DNA from: Ignelater luminosus
Lineage: Eukaryota > Arthropoda > Insecta > Coleoptera > Elateridae
Direction of reading: 5' to 3'
DNA length: 64,000 nt
Assembly (NCBI GenBank): GCA_011009095.1
Contig: VTPC01090577.1
Location: 28,888 to 92,887, forward strand
Below are positions 34,058 through 46,380 of the stretch, piece by piece; position 1 is the stretch's first letter; every line of letters starts with the position of its first letter. The position numbers and the translations under genes were made by a program. The notes below the pieces were generated by a model, which ran no database searches, was not told where the DNA came from, and was given only the letters and a program-made list of their open reading frames with translations.

Positions 34058-37000
34058 GTGTACATTGTTTTTGTTTTGCCATATTTTGCAAATTCACATG
34101 ACAGTCTAGAACTGATTTGCTTTGTTTTTCTGCCTAAATTATACAGCTTCACCTATATCTGCCCAGTTTCTTTACTGACTGTCTCAGCAAAGAATCGAGA
34201 AGGTTACTTACAAAGTCTCCTTACTAGATTTTGGCCCTTGGGAAAGCTTGGAAGGGCACTATTTTTAATCAGGACCCATTTTGACTAAAAGAAAATCTTA
34301 TCTCATTCAATGATCTACCAAACAATGGTGTAATATTATCAAAATTAATGGGTGAGGGAAATCCGCTAGAAGCTGCCATTTTATGTTTTCTCTTCAAAAT
34401 TGAATAAAAACCGTATAACAGCAATGTGTAATATCTTCTCTATATGAGATTTTCCTTTTTTTGAAATCGTTGCGCTCACCACCTGAAACAGTATTTTCAC
34501 CGTTCCATTTGCCACATTTGAGCATTTTTGCTAGAACAGAATTGAGACTGGAGGGTGTTAGAAGGGTAGGAGTAGGGAAAATCTGTAAACCCTCTACGAC
34601 TAGCAGTGTGGTTGCTATCAACACTTTTATGTATGATAAAATTAATATTGTACATGAATTTATCAGAATAATACTAATAATAGGATAGTATAAAGACAGA
34701 GTATTACTGTTATACAGGAATGGTTAGGATTATGTTATTTTATAACTACAAACTGTTCCTAATTTTACAGAAATCGTATGTCTTACTTATAGATAGAAAC
34801 TTGACTGTCATTATTGTAGATATCTAAACTCTGCATGGGGATAATTTTCCTATTATTGTTGTGACACATATCCCATTTTTATTAAAAGTTAACCAATTCA
34901 TTTGAATGGGCATTTACAGCAAATCCGCTTTAACGAATGCTCTTTGCTTTGTGTTGCAGTAATAATAATGTAGTAAAGTTCTAAACTATTTCAGTATCCG
35001 CAAGTGGTCCTGATTCACTATTAAAATTATAATAACAAGGGTAAAGGAGCTTCAAAGATGATAAAATCAAATCTAGCGCTGGCGTAAATAAGGGACTCCA
35101 AGTATAATATAAGCGAACGTTAAATTGTTCTAAATATTACAGTATCATCGTTGGTGTGTATGTATATGTTTGCGTGGTTGTTTGTGTGCGTAGCGCTTTT
35201 CGCAAAACAGCTTTGTCCTTAATATCCTCTATTAACAAGGATAAAAATATAATCGTCCTCATTTAAAGATAACGGCGATTAGGCGTCGGTCTGGCACATC
35301 AGCGCTATATCATTAACAACTGAAAACCTCAACTACGTCGTTACTTAACAACAATAAAGCCGAAAATGGCTGTGAGGTGCAACGGACCGTTATGTCCTTT
35401 ATCTGCGTAATCTACATACAAGACCTTTGCACGCGATGGAACTGCTGGACATTGAGACCTATTCACATAGCCAGCATTTCTACGTAACTCTAAGGCTTTA
35501 CATCTTTACCTTTTAGCATTTCTGTACAAAAGTTTTTCATAGTTAAATGTCTTTACCGCATGTTTGGCTAAAACGGTAAAACAGCGCGATAAATTGAAAG
35601 AAAATGTTTTTTACGAAGACATTTTTTTAGGGGAATTCTTAAAATATTTTTAGTTTTTCATTCTGTCATGATTATAGAAATTTATTAGGTTACATTGTTC
35701 TAAGAATTTAAAGCTATATATTTTCAGGACGCACGAATATCTCCATGTGAAGTTACGAAAAGGGTCAGCAATTTCGCCAAGGTAGCACTTTAGATAGAGA
35801 CCATAGAACTAGATGGCTCAGAAACGCGCTAGGCATGTCCAAACTACTACAAATAGTGGATTACATAAGAACTTTGCCAGCAACACTAACATACTAACTT
35901 TAGAAAATTGCATTTGACACTTTACTACTATGTACCATCAAAACAAAGTATTCTTGTAAGAATCTTGTATCTTTCTTAAATAAAATTTTAAAATAAATAA
36001 ATTTAAGCAACTTTGTAAATTCTATGTGCGACAACATTCTGTATCATTCAGAGACTTCAGGGACAAGTCAACACAACAAAGAACCGGGCGACTCCTTAAT
36101 TTCCCACGGGATCCCAGCATCCCTATTTGGACCAACTGACCAAACCTGTCGCACCTGTGCCACCTTTAACCTGTCCAGTGTTCTCTTCGATTGTACCAAT
36201 TATTCCCCAGTTATTATTCAACTCATCTTAAATGTAAATTTGTTTTCATACATACTTGCATACTGGATTTGCTTTTCGTTAATGATATAAGAATGTATTA
36301 AGAAGAACCAGTTTTCAGAATGTACGTAACGGCAACCCTTTACAGAGTATGCTGAGGAAATCTTTAGTAGTTGGTGAGATCTCGATTTGTGTAAGTTGGT
36401 TCTTAAGGTTTATTTATTAATAAATGAAACTAAAAAGAAAACAGTTCAAGTGTTCCATGGTTTTATTTTAATGTGTTTTGAGGTAAGATAATAAGAGTAT
36501 ATAATTTGTAGAATTATTCAAATCAAGCTTATGACAGAACTGTACCAAGACTAGCTAGGAAGTATTGATCAAAACCTAAGATGGCCGCTTTAAGTGAGAC
36601 ATCTTAGAAGGGGAGAGCGATGTCCATTACATCAGTAATTAAATATATGCAAATGGTTTCCAGGATTATAACTAGAACACCCTCCCCCTCGTTGTATAGG
36701 ACAATAAAGGGTTAATCTTGTATTACGTTCGCGTCCTCTTGTCTCATTCTGCAGCTTTGCAGTTACGTTTACGGTCTTTACTTAAAATGCGACCCATGGG
36801 TAGGAAACTGATGAAGTACAAATTAAGTTTCGAATTCGACAAATGAAATGGAGTTTAAGGCTTAAGAATAATAATTTTCTAAACCATATAGTGTTCGAGA
36901 AATGTAAGTTATGAAATTCGAAATTGTTATTGAAGAGGAAATATTAGAAATTGAATTAATTAGTAATTTAATAATAATTATAGTTTTGTTTTAGACTCTT

Positions 37001-38530
37001 TTAAATCTGTCGCATTTCTTTATATTTACTATATTTATCAAAAAAGCATTTCAGAGAAGCTTAGTTATATGATTAGCTGTGAGATTTTAACATTAATGAA
37101 AACGAGTCGGTCTTTCAAAAATACATTCAGTAAAAAAAATAATAAATACCATTAAACTATTTTAATAAATTCTAGAACAATTTTAAAACATCATAATGCT
37201 TTTTGAACAGTTTTGATTCATAAAAAAGTAAAGTAGGTGAAAATTAGATGTTTTCACCTTGAATCTCAAATTACACCTACAAAAACCGTAACGAATAACT
37301 AGATGTGATGCTTGCGTTATCAAAAAGTAGATTAGTCCCGATTTTTCTCTTCATCTAGAAAAATATAATTAAGTGACTCATCAGATTTCTTTTTACAAGG
37401 TCTTTTACACTAAATATACCTCGTTATTGTAATAATAGATAATGACAGCTTACAAAACTGTCTTAAAAGATTTTTTCGTAAAAACAATTAGAATGCATAA
37501 AGTAAGTTTATTTGTTCTTTTTCTAGTTTTTTCGTCACTTCCTTCTAAATGTTTCATTGTTCCTGAACATTGTGACTACAATATTAAAAAACATCAAAAA
37601 TTATTTATTCTAATCTTAATATCTTAGAACAATAATTACATATTAACCTTAATTTAATTCATTAAATTACAGTTAAGAAAAAAACACAGTTTTACTCGGA
37701 CACGACACATTCCACCATAAAAATACAAAAGTAACTATAATACAGTAGACTGTTTGAAAATATAGGAAAATAAAAGCATTTCAACACTAAATTTTGAATT
37801 TAAAAATGAGTAGAATTTATTAATTTACTCGCGGACAATGCATCCCACGAAAGCATTCCAGGGTAACCTTCCTAAATCTAATATAAATTTTAAAAACAAC
37901 AAACTTAGTATTTTTCCAGTTGTGTTGCTATAAGTGAATTTTTATTATTGATAAAAACACCTACCTCTAAAATACCAAGCATGTTATACTAAAAAAACAA
38001 AAAAAATTCACAATCAATACTCATATAATATTATACGTGGTTTCCGAGATATTAAAACCAAGAAATGTTATTAAATATTAAGAATATTGAATTTATAATA
38101 TGAATCCCGCCTTCATTAAACCAATTCTCAGTTTTGCGTAGGCGTTGGTAAAATCTTACTAAGAAAGAAATAATTGGAGCTTTCAAAACTGTTATAAGAA
38201 TTTTGAACTCGATAATGATTTCGCGAAAAAGTTAGCTTAGATGTGATTAAATACAGAGTGGAAAATCAAAACAGGCATGCTAATAAACGCTTAAAACGTA
38301 CTATACACCTACAGTTTCGAGAATCAATAAATTGTAACACGAATTGTTTTGACAGAAAGCAATATAAAATCTACACAACATTTTGAAATAATAAATGAAA
38401 CAAAAAAAAAGATTCCCATATTAAAATGTTATAACAAGTAAACTTCCGCATTGTTCAATTTAGATTTTTTCTCTATTAGCGACTGTATTTGTAGACGTTT
38501 CTGTCATGTTGTATTGTTGCTTCATTTCAA
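34058..38530. other. Non-coding stretch with a complex, possibly conserved block
   Basis: No gene is recognised. Overlapping frames at 34394-34624 (-) and 34461-34688 (+) show nothing recognisable. Positions about 35150-35520 are less AT-rich and more complex than their surroundings (see finding). The remainder is AT-rich. Confidence 0.4.
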
Positions 38531-38696
38531 TACACGGTGTTCCAAGAATGGAAGGATAGCGCCGTTTTTGTAAAAACATCAAATAACGTTACTAAGAATA
38601 CTTTTACGTTTTAAAATTGTTTTGTGCTATACAGAGTGTTCTATAAAAGTGTGACATATCAATTTTTCGTTCTGGAAGATAAAAACACCCTGTATA
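38531..38696. mobile_element. Small composite MITE with TACAGGGTG-type ends
   Basis: ATACACGGTGTT at 38530-38541 and, inverted, AACACCCTGTAT at 38684-38695 agree at 11 of 12 positions. A further copy, TATACAGAGTGTT, lies at 38628-38640 and pairs with AACACCCTGTATA at 38684-38696 at 12 of 13 positions, enclosing only 69 bp. The interior is non-coding. The arrangement suggests a short deletion derivative of a Tc1/mariner-type element, or one end inserted in another. Confidence 0.5.
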
Positions 38697-41600
38697 CTTT
38701 GGGAGTCTTGTACTCCTTCCTAGTTGCTGATTATAATAATATAGCACTAAAGATAATACACAGAGGTTAAACCAAACGGTTTCAGCTTTATTCAGTTACT
38801 TGTCAAAAAGTTTCTTTACACTTCTCAACTTTCCTGACATTAACAAAAATTTTCTTAGTAACTACCTCACATTTGGAAAGCTTAACCTTAGTCTTTGCTT
38901 TTTAAGAACCAATATCTCAGTATGAAACATTTCTATTAGACAGAGAGGTCGCGAAACACAAATTGTTATTTCTCTAGATCTTTTAAACAGTAATACACTG
39001 TTATCTATATTATCGTCGATATAAAAGAGCATAAAATCAACTTGAGCTTCTCTGCTATACGTGATGGACATTCAACAATTAGTTTCCATTTACAATTTAG
39101 ATTCTGGTATGTTCATCCATTAAATTTAAGTATTCTCTAACTACTACCATGGCAAACAATTTTATCCTTTTTTCTTCTTGTTAAGATTAGATAAAACTAT
39201 GTTTCTTTAGATTTTTAAGAAAGCTTCATTAATTAGTGAAAGAAAATTAGAAACCGGGCCAATGAATTTGTTGGAATCATATTCTGTGTCGCAATTCACA
39301 AAAAAAGTTTTAGATGGACTCGGTATCAAAATATTTGTGTTTTGCAAAAAGCATCTACCTAAGATTTGTGTAATGTTTCTTAAATAACAAGATTAAAGTT
39401 TTCTCTTCCAGTATTCAAAATATTTCTATTAATGTCCGGTAATGTCAAGAGAGAAGTTTGAGAAAACTTTATAACAAACAATTAAAGTACTATTGTGGGA
39501 AAAAAGGCTGAGGCGAGTAGAGAGAGGCGAAATTGTCGTTTACCTAACTAAAGAAATTTCTACACATCGGTCCTGCTGACAACTCAGATTATCCAATCAT
39601 TTTGATCTATGTACTTGTATAGATCCCCAAAGCAGGTCTTAAGTTGAAAATACATAGACGATGGAGATATAGACTACGGAAGAGATCTTTCCTGCCTTAA
39701 AAAGCACTGAATTATATTTTCTGAAATTAAGGTGGATATACCTCAAAGATCCTTACTGTTTACTATTTTAATTTAAAACATTTTGAACAGACTTTATCAG
39801 CTGGTAGTATTATGGCAATCGTGCTACTTATTAAGATAGATAAGTGAGATGGTAGAGCTAATCTAAAATGAATTATAGATATTCAAACCAAAGAAGGACC
39901 GTGAGATTGCTTTGATAGAAAGCTCTTCAGATCTTCAAGCGTTGGTATCTTAAACATTTCGTGTAAATTTCAAGGTTAGGGTTGATTAGTTTTATTGTCA
40001 TCTTCTTGGTCGTGGAAATTCAGATACTCAGCTGCGTATAGTAAATAATTTATTACTCGTATTATTCAACAGTTATCAATTCAAAACAGTAAATCTAGCG
40101 TTATCCTCTTTATAGAACCCATCATTTAAACTACTTCGGGTTTTGCAAGTTATTATATCGATAAACATTAGAAACCCTTATGACGTCATGTTTTATGCCG
40201 GTCGATTATAATCAATATTTTGCTAAGACTTTCTTTACTTATCCTGATGATAGGGTTCATTATCATCCGTGTCCATGAGAATAAGGAAAAAGTTTGGAGC
40301 AGCCATAATTTCTAAAATTCTTCTAGCCTTTCGCCGCTTTTTTATTTTATTTTTCGTCGAATTTCTAAAATCTCTTAGAACCATTACCAATCTTAACTTA
40401 AAAACTGTTAATATTTGATTATCTGCATATGCTTAATTTCACGCAGAAGCTTTTAACAGAATCTCCTGTTAAACAAATTATTCAGTGTTTTTCTCTTCAC
40501 CCTGCAACTTAAGGATTAATTATTTTGCTATGATACAGGTTGAACGAGCATAAGAAAATTTGCACTAATTACATAAATTTAACATTTCTTGTCAGAACGT
40601 TTGGAAGCTAAAAACAAGAATTTACTTAACAGCAATTTCTTACACCCGTATATAAATCCCCCACGCCTTAAAAGTCACAAAACCCAGAGCAACCCGTCTT
40701 TGAAACGGCAAAACACAGAGGTCGTGGATGTAAAACAAAGACACGTCGGGACGATGTATAATTTAAGCAAACGACCCCAGATAAGAGGTACGTGTGTAAA
40801 CTATGGCTAATCTAACTCAATAAACTTTATAGTGGCAGGAATGGGAGTTTAGATAACGACAAGGTTGCTAATCCCGGTTACTAACTCCTCGCTAACGACA
40901 TCTCCGACTAGTTCTCATCATCACACGTGACTGCCTTTCATTTCCTACCCGTAAGACAACCAGGACTTGACCGAATTTTGCTCTAAATACATTTCCACCT
41001 AAAGACCACTTTATATACGCGTACGGTACACTTTGTTTGCGGAACCAACTCCACTGCGTGCAGAAACTTATATTGATGCGTTGAAAGCATCCCTCGCTTG
41101 TTCGTACAGTTATTGTTCAGTAGTTGATGTTTCCTTGTCTTTGGATAATTATTTCGGTACTTCCCTAATTCTGATGATTTTGCTTTGTCATTTTAACTGT
41201 ATTTAAATTACTTTTTGTTTATAGCAGCGTTTCTGTTCACTAAATGGAAATAATTTATCGACAACGAAATGAAACAAAACGCAATCTTAATCTCTGGAAG
41301 TTTTATCTCATCAAATTTGTATAACAAAATTCAAAATAACTCCTTTTTACGAGTTTTATAGTTACCTACACCTATACATACACAATAAATTTCTAAATTT
41401 ATTTACCAGCGTTTTGTGTAGAATATTAATTACTCAAAATGAAATTTACTTAGTTAATTACATTGCTAAACAGGCTATTCTATTTATAAAGACATAATTT
41501 GAGTAAATAACAAAGACAAAGTGGTGGTAATTTGGAGCCAGAATTATGAGATCTTGAATAAATGAAATCAGGAAATGAATTCTCTTGGACAAACGCAGGT

Positions 41601-44493
41601 TTGTCTCACAGTGATACTTCCTCTCCTTTTATCCTATTATTTATCGGCCACTTTCCGCTTCTCTTTCCTTTTCTCTTTGTTTTCCTGTTGCTGAGTCCCC
41701 TGAATTTACTGACAGCGTTATGGATGTCTACAATTCTTGTCCCTTTTTGTCGTTTTATATACATTTTTTATAAGTTCAACGGAAATACACCTTTGGTTTT
41801 CTTGGTAATAATTCTTTAAACTTTATTACTTATGTAAATAAAGACCTTAATAAGTTTTATTTTACCCTAATTATTCTTAACGTGAATCGTGAATCTCAGT
41901 TGCAGATTAAACTGTTGCTTTTATTTGCATAACTTTAATTTTATCCAATCCTTTTCTTTTTTTATTTGAGGTAACTTAGTTTATTTTTTGTAGTTCACAT
42001 AAAGCAGAGCTAATTATACGGAGAATAAACCTAGTGAAAGATTGGATTCCATAACTCAATAATATAAATTATCGGTATGTAGTTTGCCCCACCTACCACT
42101 AATTCACTAGGGTCTAACAGAAATGGTACAAACTGTTTTACCGATAGATTTTACGGTTAAAGATAATAAAGAAAGTTTATATATAAACTTGTATCCGTAA
42201 ACACGCAGTTTCCGAAATACAAGGTATTCATTGTTCAAGTTTGATTTAGAAACTCTTATTTTGCTAATATTTCATGAATAACATAAGCTATTGAGATGGA
42301 TTTTCCTATATGCTTGTAACTAGAAAACGCCCACTCATTTAAAGATTCCTTTACTTGATTACCCTCTCAATGGCAAAAACTTCTTGAAAAGTGAAGTGAC
42401 ATACTAATTTTGTTGTTTCCATCAACAAGAAAGGTTATTTCTCGGTTAAAATGCATCGTTTACGAGTAAAATTTAGTTTAAAAAAATCTTCTTTTATTGT
42501 TACAAGATTTCTTGTTTGTACTGTATCTCGATTTTATGCAGCTACAATCGTTTTTAAAATCTCATTTAAATTTTTCACTTTTTAGGACAATGCTTTTGAA
42601 GTGCAGAAACTTCAATTTCACTATTATTCTTACATGGGAAGTTTGAAGGCAAAACCTCTGCAACTCGCCAGTGAAGTTTCTGTGCCGATGACAGGCAGCT
42701 CGATTCCTAAAGTAGCTAAAGGCAAAAAAGAACTTGAAAACCGACATCAATAAAGCATATCAGCGTTTGATGTATTTGAACTGATAGGCGCTTTAATTTT
42801 ACAAACGCCCACACTCAAGAGTCTGCAATTTACTGTTAATGCAATTAATTCCAAAAAAGGAATGTTTCCAAGAAACTAAACAAATCGCATGATTCTAAAT
42901 TCTAGGCCAAATATAATTATACTTTTGTACATAGAGGTTTCAGCTTTGGAAGTAGAACAGCAGCCTAAGAAAAACGGTAACCACACAAAAGCTGTTAGCT
43001 GACTGAATAACGATGTAATGTGGAACATGAAACTTGCTAGATCTAAAAGAGTAATACAAAATATAAGCTTTCATGAAATTTTGATTAGCACAGCAACAGA
43101 AAACAGATGAAATAGGTAAGAGATGCTTACCGAATTGGTATTTGTCCTTTAAAAATGAATATGTATATGGTTCTTACAGATTGCGGCTAAACAGGAACCT
43201 GTTTCTGATCAAATTTTTTACATCACATCAATTTTTCAAGGGTTTCATTCTTTATATGTTAAGGAGTTTGCTTCGATAGGTGTAAACATTATAAAACCCA
43301 TTTGATTCTATTGCAAAACTACCCACGTTGGTAATGTTCAAAATAAAATAAGAATTTCATAAGAAGTTAATTTATAAACAATTACTAGCTGTATAAGTCT
43401 TACTTTCAAATGAGTATCAAATGTGCTGTTTTTGTGTAAAAGTGCGCATATCCATGGGTTGTCTTATCAGGGCACGTGTCTGGTAGTTGTTTAGAGACGT
43501 AACTAGCGTTTCACGCATTAACCTTGATGCCCCTTTCGCTAGATTAGAAAAGTAAATGGAAAGCAACTCGTCTTTGAAATATCGGAGGTGGCCATTGGAT
43601 GTCACATTCTAACTCTTGATGGTGGTATATACCAATCCATGATCGTATCTTTAGCTCTATTAAAAGAGTTAATGGAGAGGAAAGTGCTGTGATTGGCAAC
43701 TACAGGTGGAAGCATGCGTTGTCACTTCGAAAGAAATTGTTGTGAAGTGGTACAAGTTGCATACTATAAGACTACAACCAGTCGGAACTTTTCAGAATGT
43801 TGCAAAATAGCTATTGGTCTTTTCTTTTAAATACAGCTTTCCATGAAACCAAGAAAGAACAGATAACTTTGTTTTCATCCTTACAAAATGCAAACATTCA
43901 TTTGATATGCCACTTTATTCGTCGTTCCTCTTTTGTATATCAGCAATTACACCAGAGTCTTTATAACTTGTTATTTTTTGTTTTAAATCTCAGTTAGCTG
44001 AAAACTTTTGTTATCTTAATGTTTTTAGAACCAACAACACCTTGGAGGATCACACTGTTGACTTGTGTTCCATCCAAGATATTTACAATACAAGAAATTG
44101 ACTAGATATAATGTAAAAACAAAATTCTTGTATTTACTTACAGATTTTCCTGATAATCAAACAATTCATTTACTTTAATCAAGGAGGAAGTCGTAAACTG
44201 CATTAGTTAGAACAGTTTGGTGTTAATACCGTGATCTTCAAAGAAACCAAACGTGTAAAAAGAGCTAATTCATCCATTTCGATTTGCATAATGTATTTGT
44301 GCAAATGTTCATTGATTGTTTTACTCTTACTTTTTCTGAGACAAATATATAGCTTTATGACGTACAGCCATCTTACAAAAACTTCCCATCGTGGAACGTA
44401 GAAATGATATCAAAAATTACAAATCAAAATTGTTCAAAATTGCACTTCTTAGTACATTTGGGCAACAAATTGAAAATTTAGTATCATCCGATC
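38697..44493. other. Non-coding stretch
   Basis: No gene is recognised. Positions about 40590-41150 are of higher complexity and include the E-box-like CACGTG at about 40925. The hydrophobic frame 41562-41819 (+) lies in T-rich DNA and has no signal of a real gene. Frames 42562-42750 (-) and 43417-43605 (-) show no domain. Confidence 0.4.
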
Positions 44494-45215
44494 AACACTG
44501 AATAATATAGCAATATTCACTCAATATGTGTTGAACGCTCTAGACGAGCAATCTCAGGTAGACTTAATTTATACAGTTAGTCATTCTCTCTTATTTCTTT
44601 TTGGTTTTTAAATTTTTTGATAAATCTTTTATCGTCTTGTTCATCTAATTGAACTTAGCATGTCTCATGTAATAGTTTCAATTCAATTTAAACTAACATC
44701 AGGCGTACCTCAAGATAGTGTTCTGGGTCCCGTTTTATTTACGATAATTGTGAACGACATTAGTGAATCAGTTGAATTGTTCTGTAAATTTCTTTTCATA
44801 GACGACTTTAAATTATGTACCACAATAAAAAAACAGTTGATGATGGTAAGAACATGCAATACGATTTGGACAGAGTCTACCAACGATCAATTATAATAGC
44901 CAACTAATTTTAATATAAGCAAAATACCAGCTTATAATTTACTGTAGCAAACATAATTTCATAGCCTAGAATTATGCGATGAATTCGGTAAACTTAGAGC
45001 AAGTATTTAGAAAGATTTGAATATTGTTTTACAACTTCTCTGAATTTTGTCTCTGTCACATAGACAATGCAACAAGTAACTTCTTATATACAGTTCATAC
45101 ATATAGACACTTGGCTGTAGTGTCTAAACTTTACAATAACATAAATTTAGATTTGTATTTGCATCTCGCCCTACTTTCATTGGCCGAATTGTTTATGTAT
45201 TTTGAGCAATCAATT
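44494..45215 (+). pseudogene. Non-LTR reverse-transcriptase fragment (jockey/CR1-like)
   Basis: Pieces in order: LNNIAIFTQYVLNALDEQSQVDLIYT (about 44494-44575), matching the start of the RT palm in jockey-type LINEs; then an open frame at 44660-44896 with SGVPQDSVLGPVLFTIIVNDI and FLFIDDFKLCT; then CHIDNATSNFLYTVHTYRHLAVV (about 45048-45115). The RT signature FADD is FIDD, so both Asp codons remain although the Ala is Ile. Frame changes and missing segments show a dead fragment. It is a different LINE lineage from the RTE copies in this window; the exact clade is uncertain. Confidence 0.65.
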
Positions 45216-45291
45216 ATTTTTCATTTATTTGCTTATATCTTTTCTGTTTTTATACAGCCTTAGGTTACCATTCTTACTGATAAGATTACTA

Positions 45292-46378
45292 CAGTAAAAC
45301 CCGCTTATTGGAACAGCGTTAGGACAAAGGAGAATTATTCCAATAACCGACTTTAGGATTGTCAGAATTCTGTAAGGCAAATTGAGGTTATTGCACATCG
45401 CTTGTGATTTATACTATAAAACTTTTAGCGTTATTTATCACAGCTTAAGTAAAATAAAATAAGGATACTGCATTAATTATTTATTGAAACAATTATTAAA
45501 TCTAATTTAATTGCAATGTCTATAAATTAAATTAAAATTATGTTTTTACAGAAAAGTCAGTAATTTGGATTGTTTTTTATCGTTACACAATCGATCTGTT
45601 ATTTGTTGTTTTAAACTATATTAATACTTAAAATTAACATTTGATTTTCCTTTAAGAAACCTTCTTATTACAGAAAAAGCGCTTGCTACTTCCTGGCCAG
45701 ATACTGAAGAGCATTCATAAACGTCATCTTTGTTTTCAACAAAATTAACCACGGTAAAGCTTTGCAACCCTATACTTATGGTAATGCTTAAATAAACACA
45801 ATTAAGGAATTTATTTAATTTCTTTTTAAAAGTGACATGATTTGTGACTAGTATATGTGAACAATATCTGTTAAAATTTTTATTTACGGTATCTGCATAG
45901 AAACAAATTTAAATAAGAGGAAGTAAAAAGAAAGTGCCGAGAAAGTTTGAAAATGCTAAACAAAATACTTTAAAGAAGATTGAAAATCCTAGAAAAGACT
46001 TAAATACTAATTTAAGTAAATTTAACAATGGTACCAGAAGGAAACATTCATCCTCAGACGTATTATTAGAGACTGATAGATTTATGACGCTCCTATACCA
46101 TTATTTTTCAAGAAAGCGACATCAGTCATAAACCATAATTTGTCGACTATTATTGTATTTTTATTTCCAGTTCTTTCTAGATTATTCCATTATCCGATAC
46201 ATTTTTGTTAATTCTCATGCTGAAATTATTACATTATCCGATATTATTCTATTATGCGATATTCTTTTAAGCGATAAAGTTTGTTGAGGATTAAATGACA
46301 CCCATTTGAGACATTGAATTTTTATTCCTTAAAGCGGGATATTCTTATAACCGAGCTTCTATTAAGCGGGTTTTACTG
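45292..46378 (-). mobile_element. Tigger/pogo-type element with intact ends and internal deletion
   Basis: The left end CAGTAAAACCCGCTTATT and the inverted right end CAGTAAAACCCGCTTAAT are identical over the first 16 bases. TA flanks both (45290-45291, 46379-46380). The length of 1087 bp is too short for a full pogo element. On the minus strand about 45758-45645 reads VVNFVENKDDVYECSSVSGQEVASAF, similar to the acidic C-terminal region of Tigger/pogo transposases; no catalytic domain remains. A plus-strand frame at 45934-46131 has no recognised domain. Near the right end the sequence carries repeated ATTATTC-ATTATCCGATA units (separate entry). The sharp ends suggest a relatively recent, non-autonomous copy. 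Confidence 0.75.
46181..46278. repeat. Subterminal tandem repeats in the Tigger-type element
   Basis: Copies of a roughly 18-bp unit: ATTATTCCATTATCCGATA (46181-46199), ATTATTACATTATCCGATA (46225-46243), ATTATTCTATTATGCGATA (46243-46261) and TATTCTTTTAAGCGATAAA (46260-46278). The last three are head to tail with 17-18 bp spacing. Related words (TTATTCC...AAGCGG, TTCTATTAAGCGGG) continue to the terminus, and ATTATTCCAATAACCGACT lies near the left end. They may be transposase-binding sites (inference). Confidence 0.6.
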
Positions 46379-46380
46379 TA

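Noticed and set aside
34394-34688. Overlapping frames on both strands
   Set aside because: Each is about 75 codons with no motif. Opposite-strand overlap is common by chance.
41562-41819. 85-codon hydrophobic frame that could be read as a membrane protein
   Set aside because: It lies in T-rich DNA, where hydrophobic codons arise by chance. There is no motif, homologue pattern or gene context.
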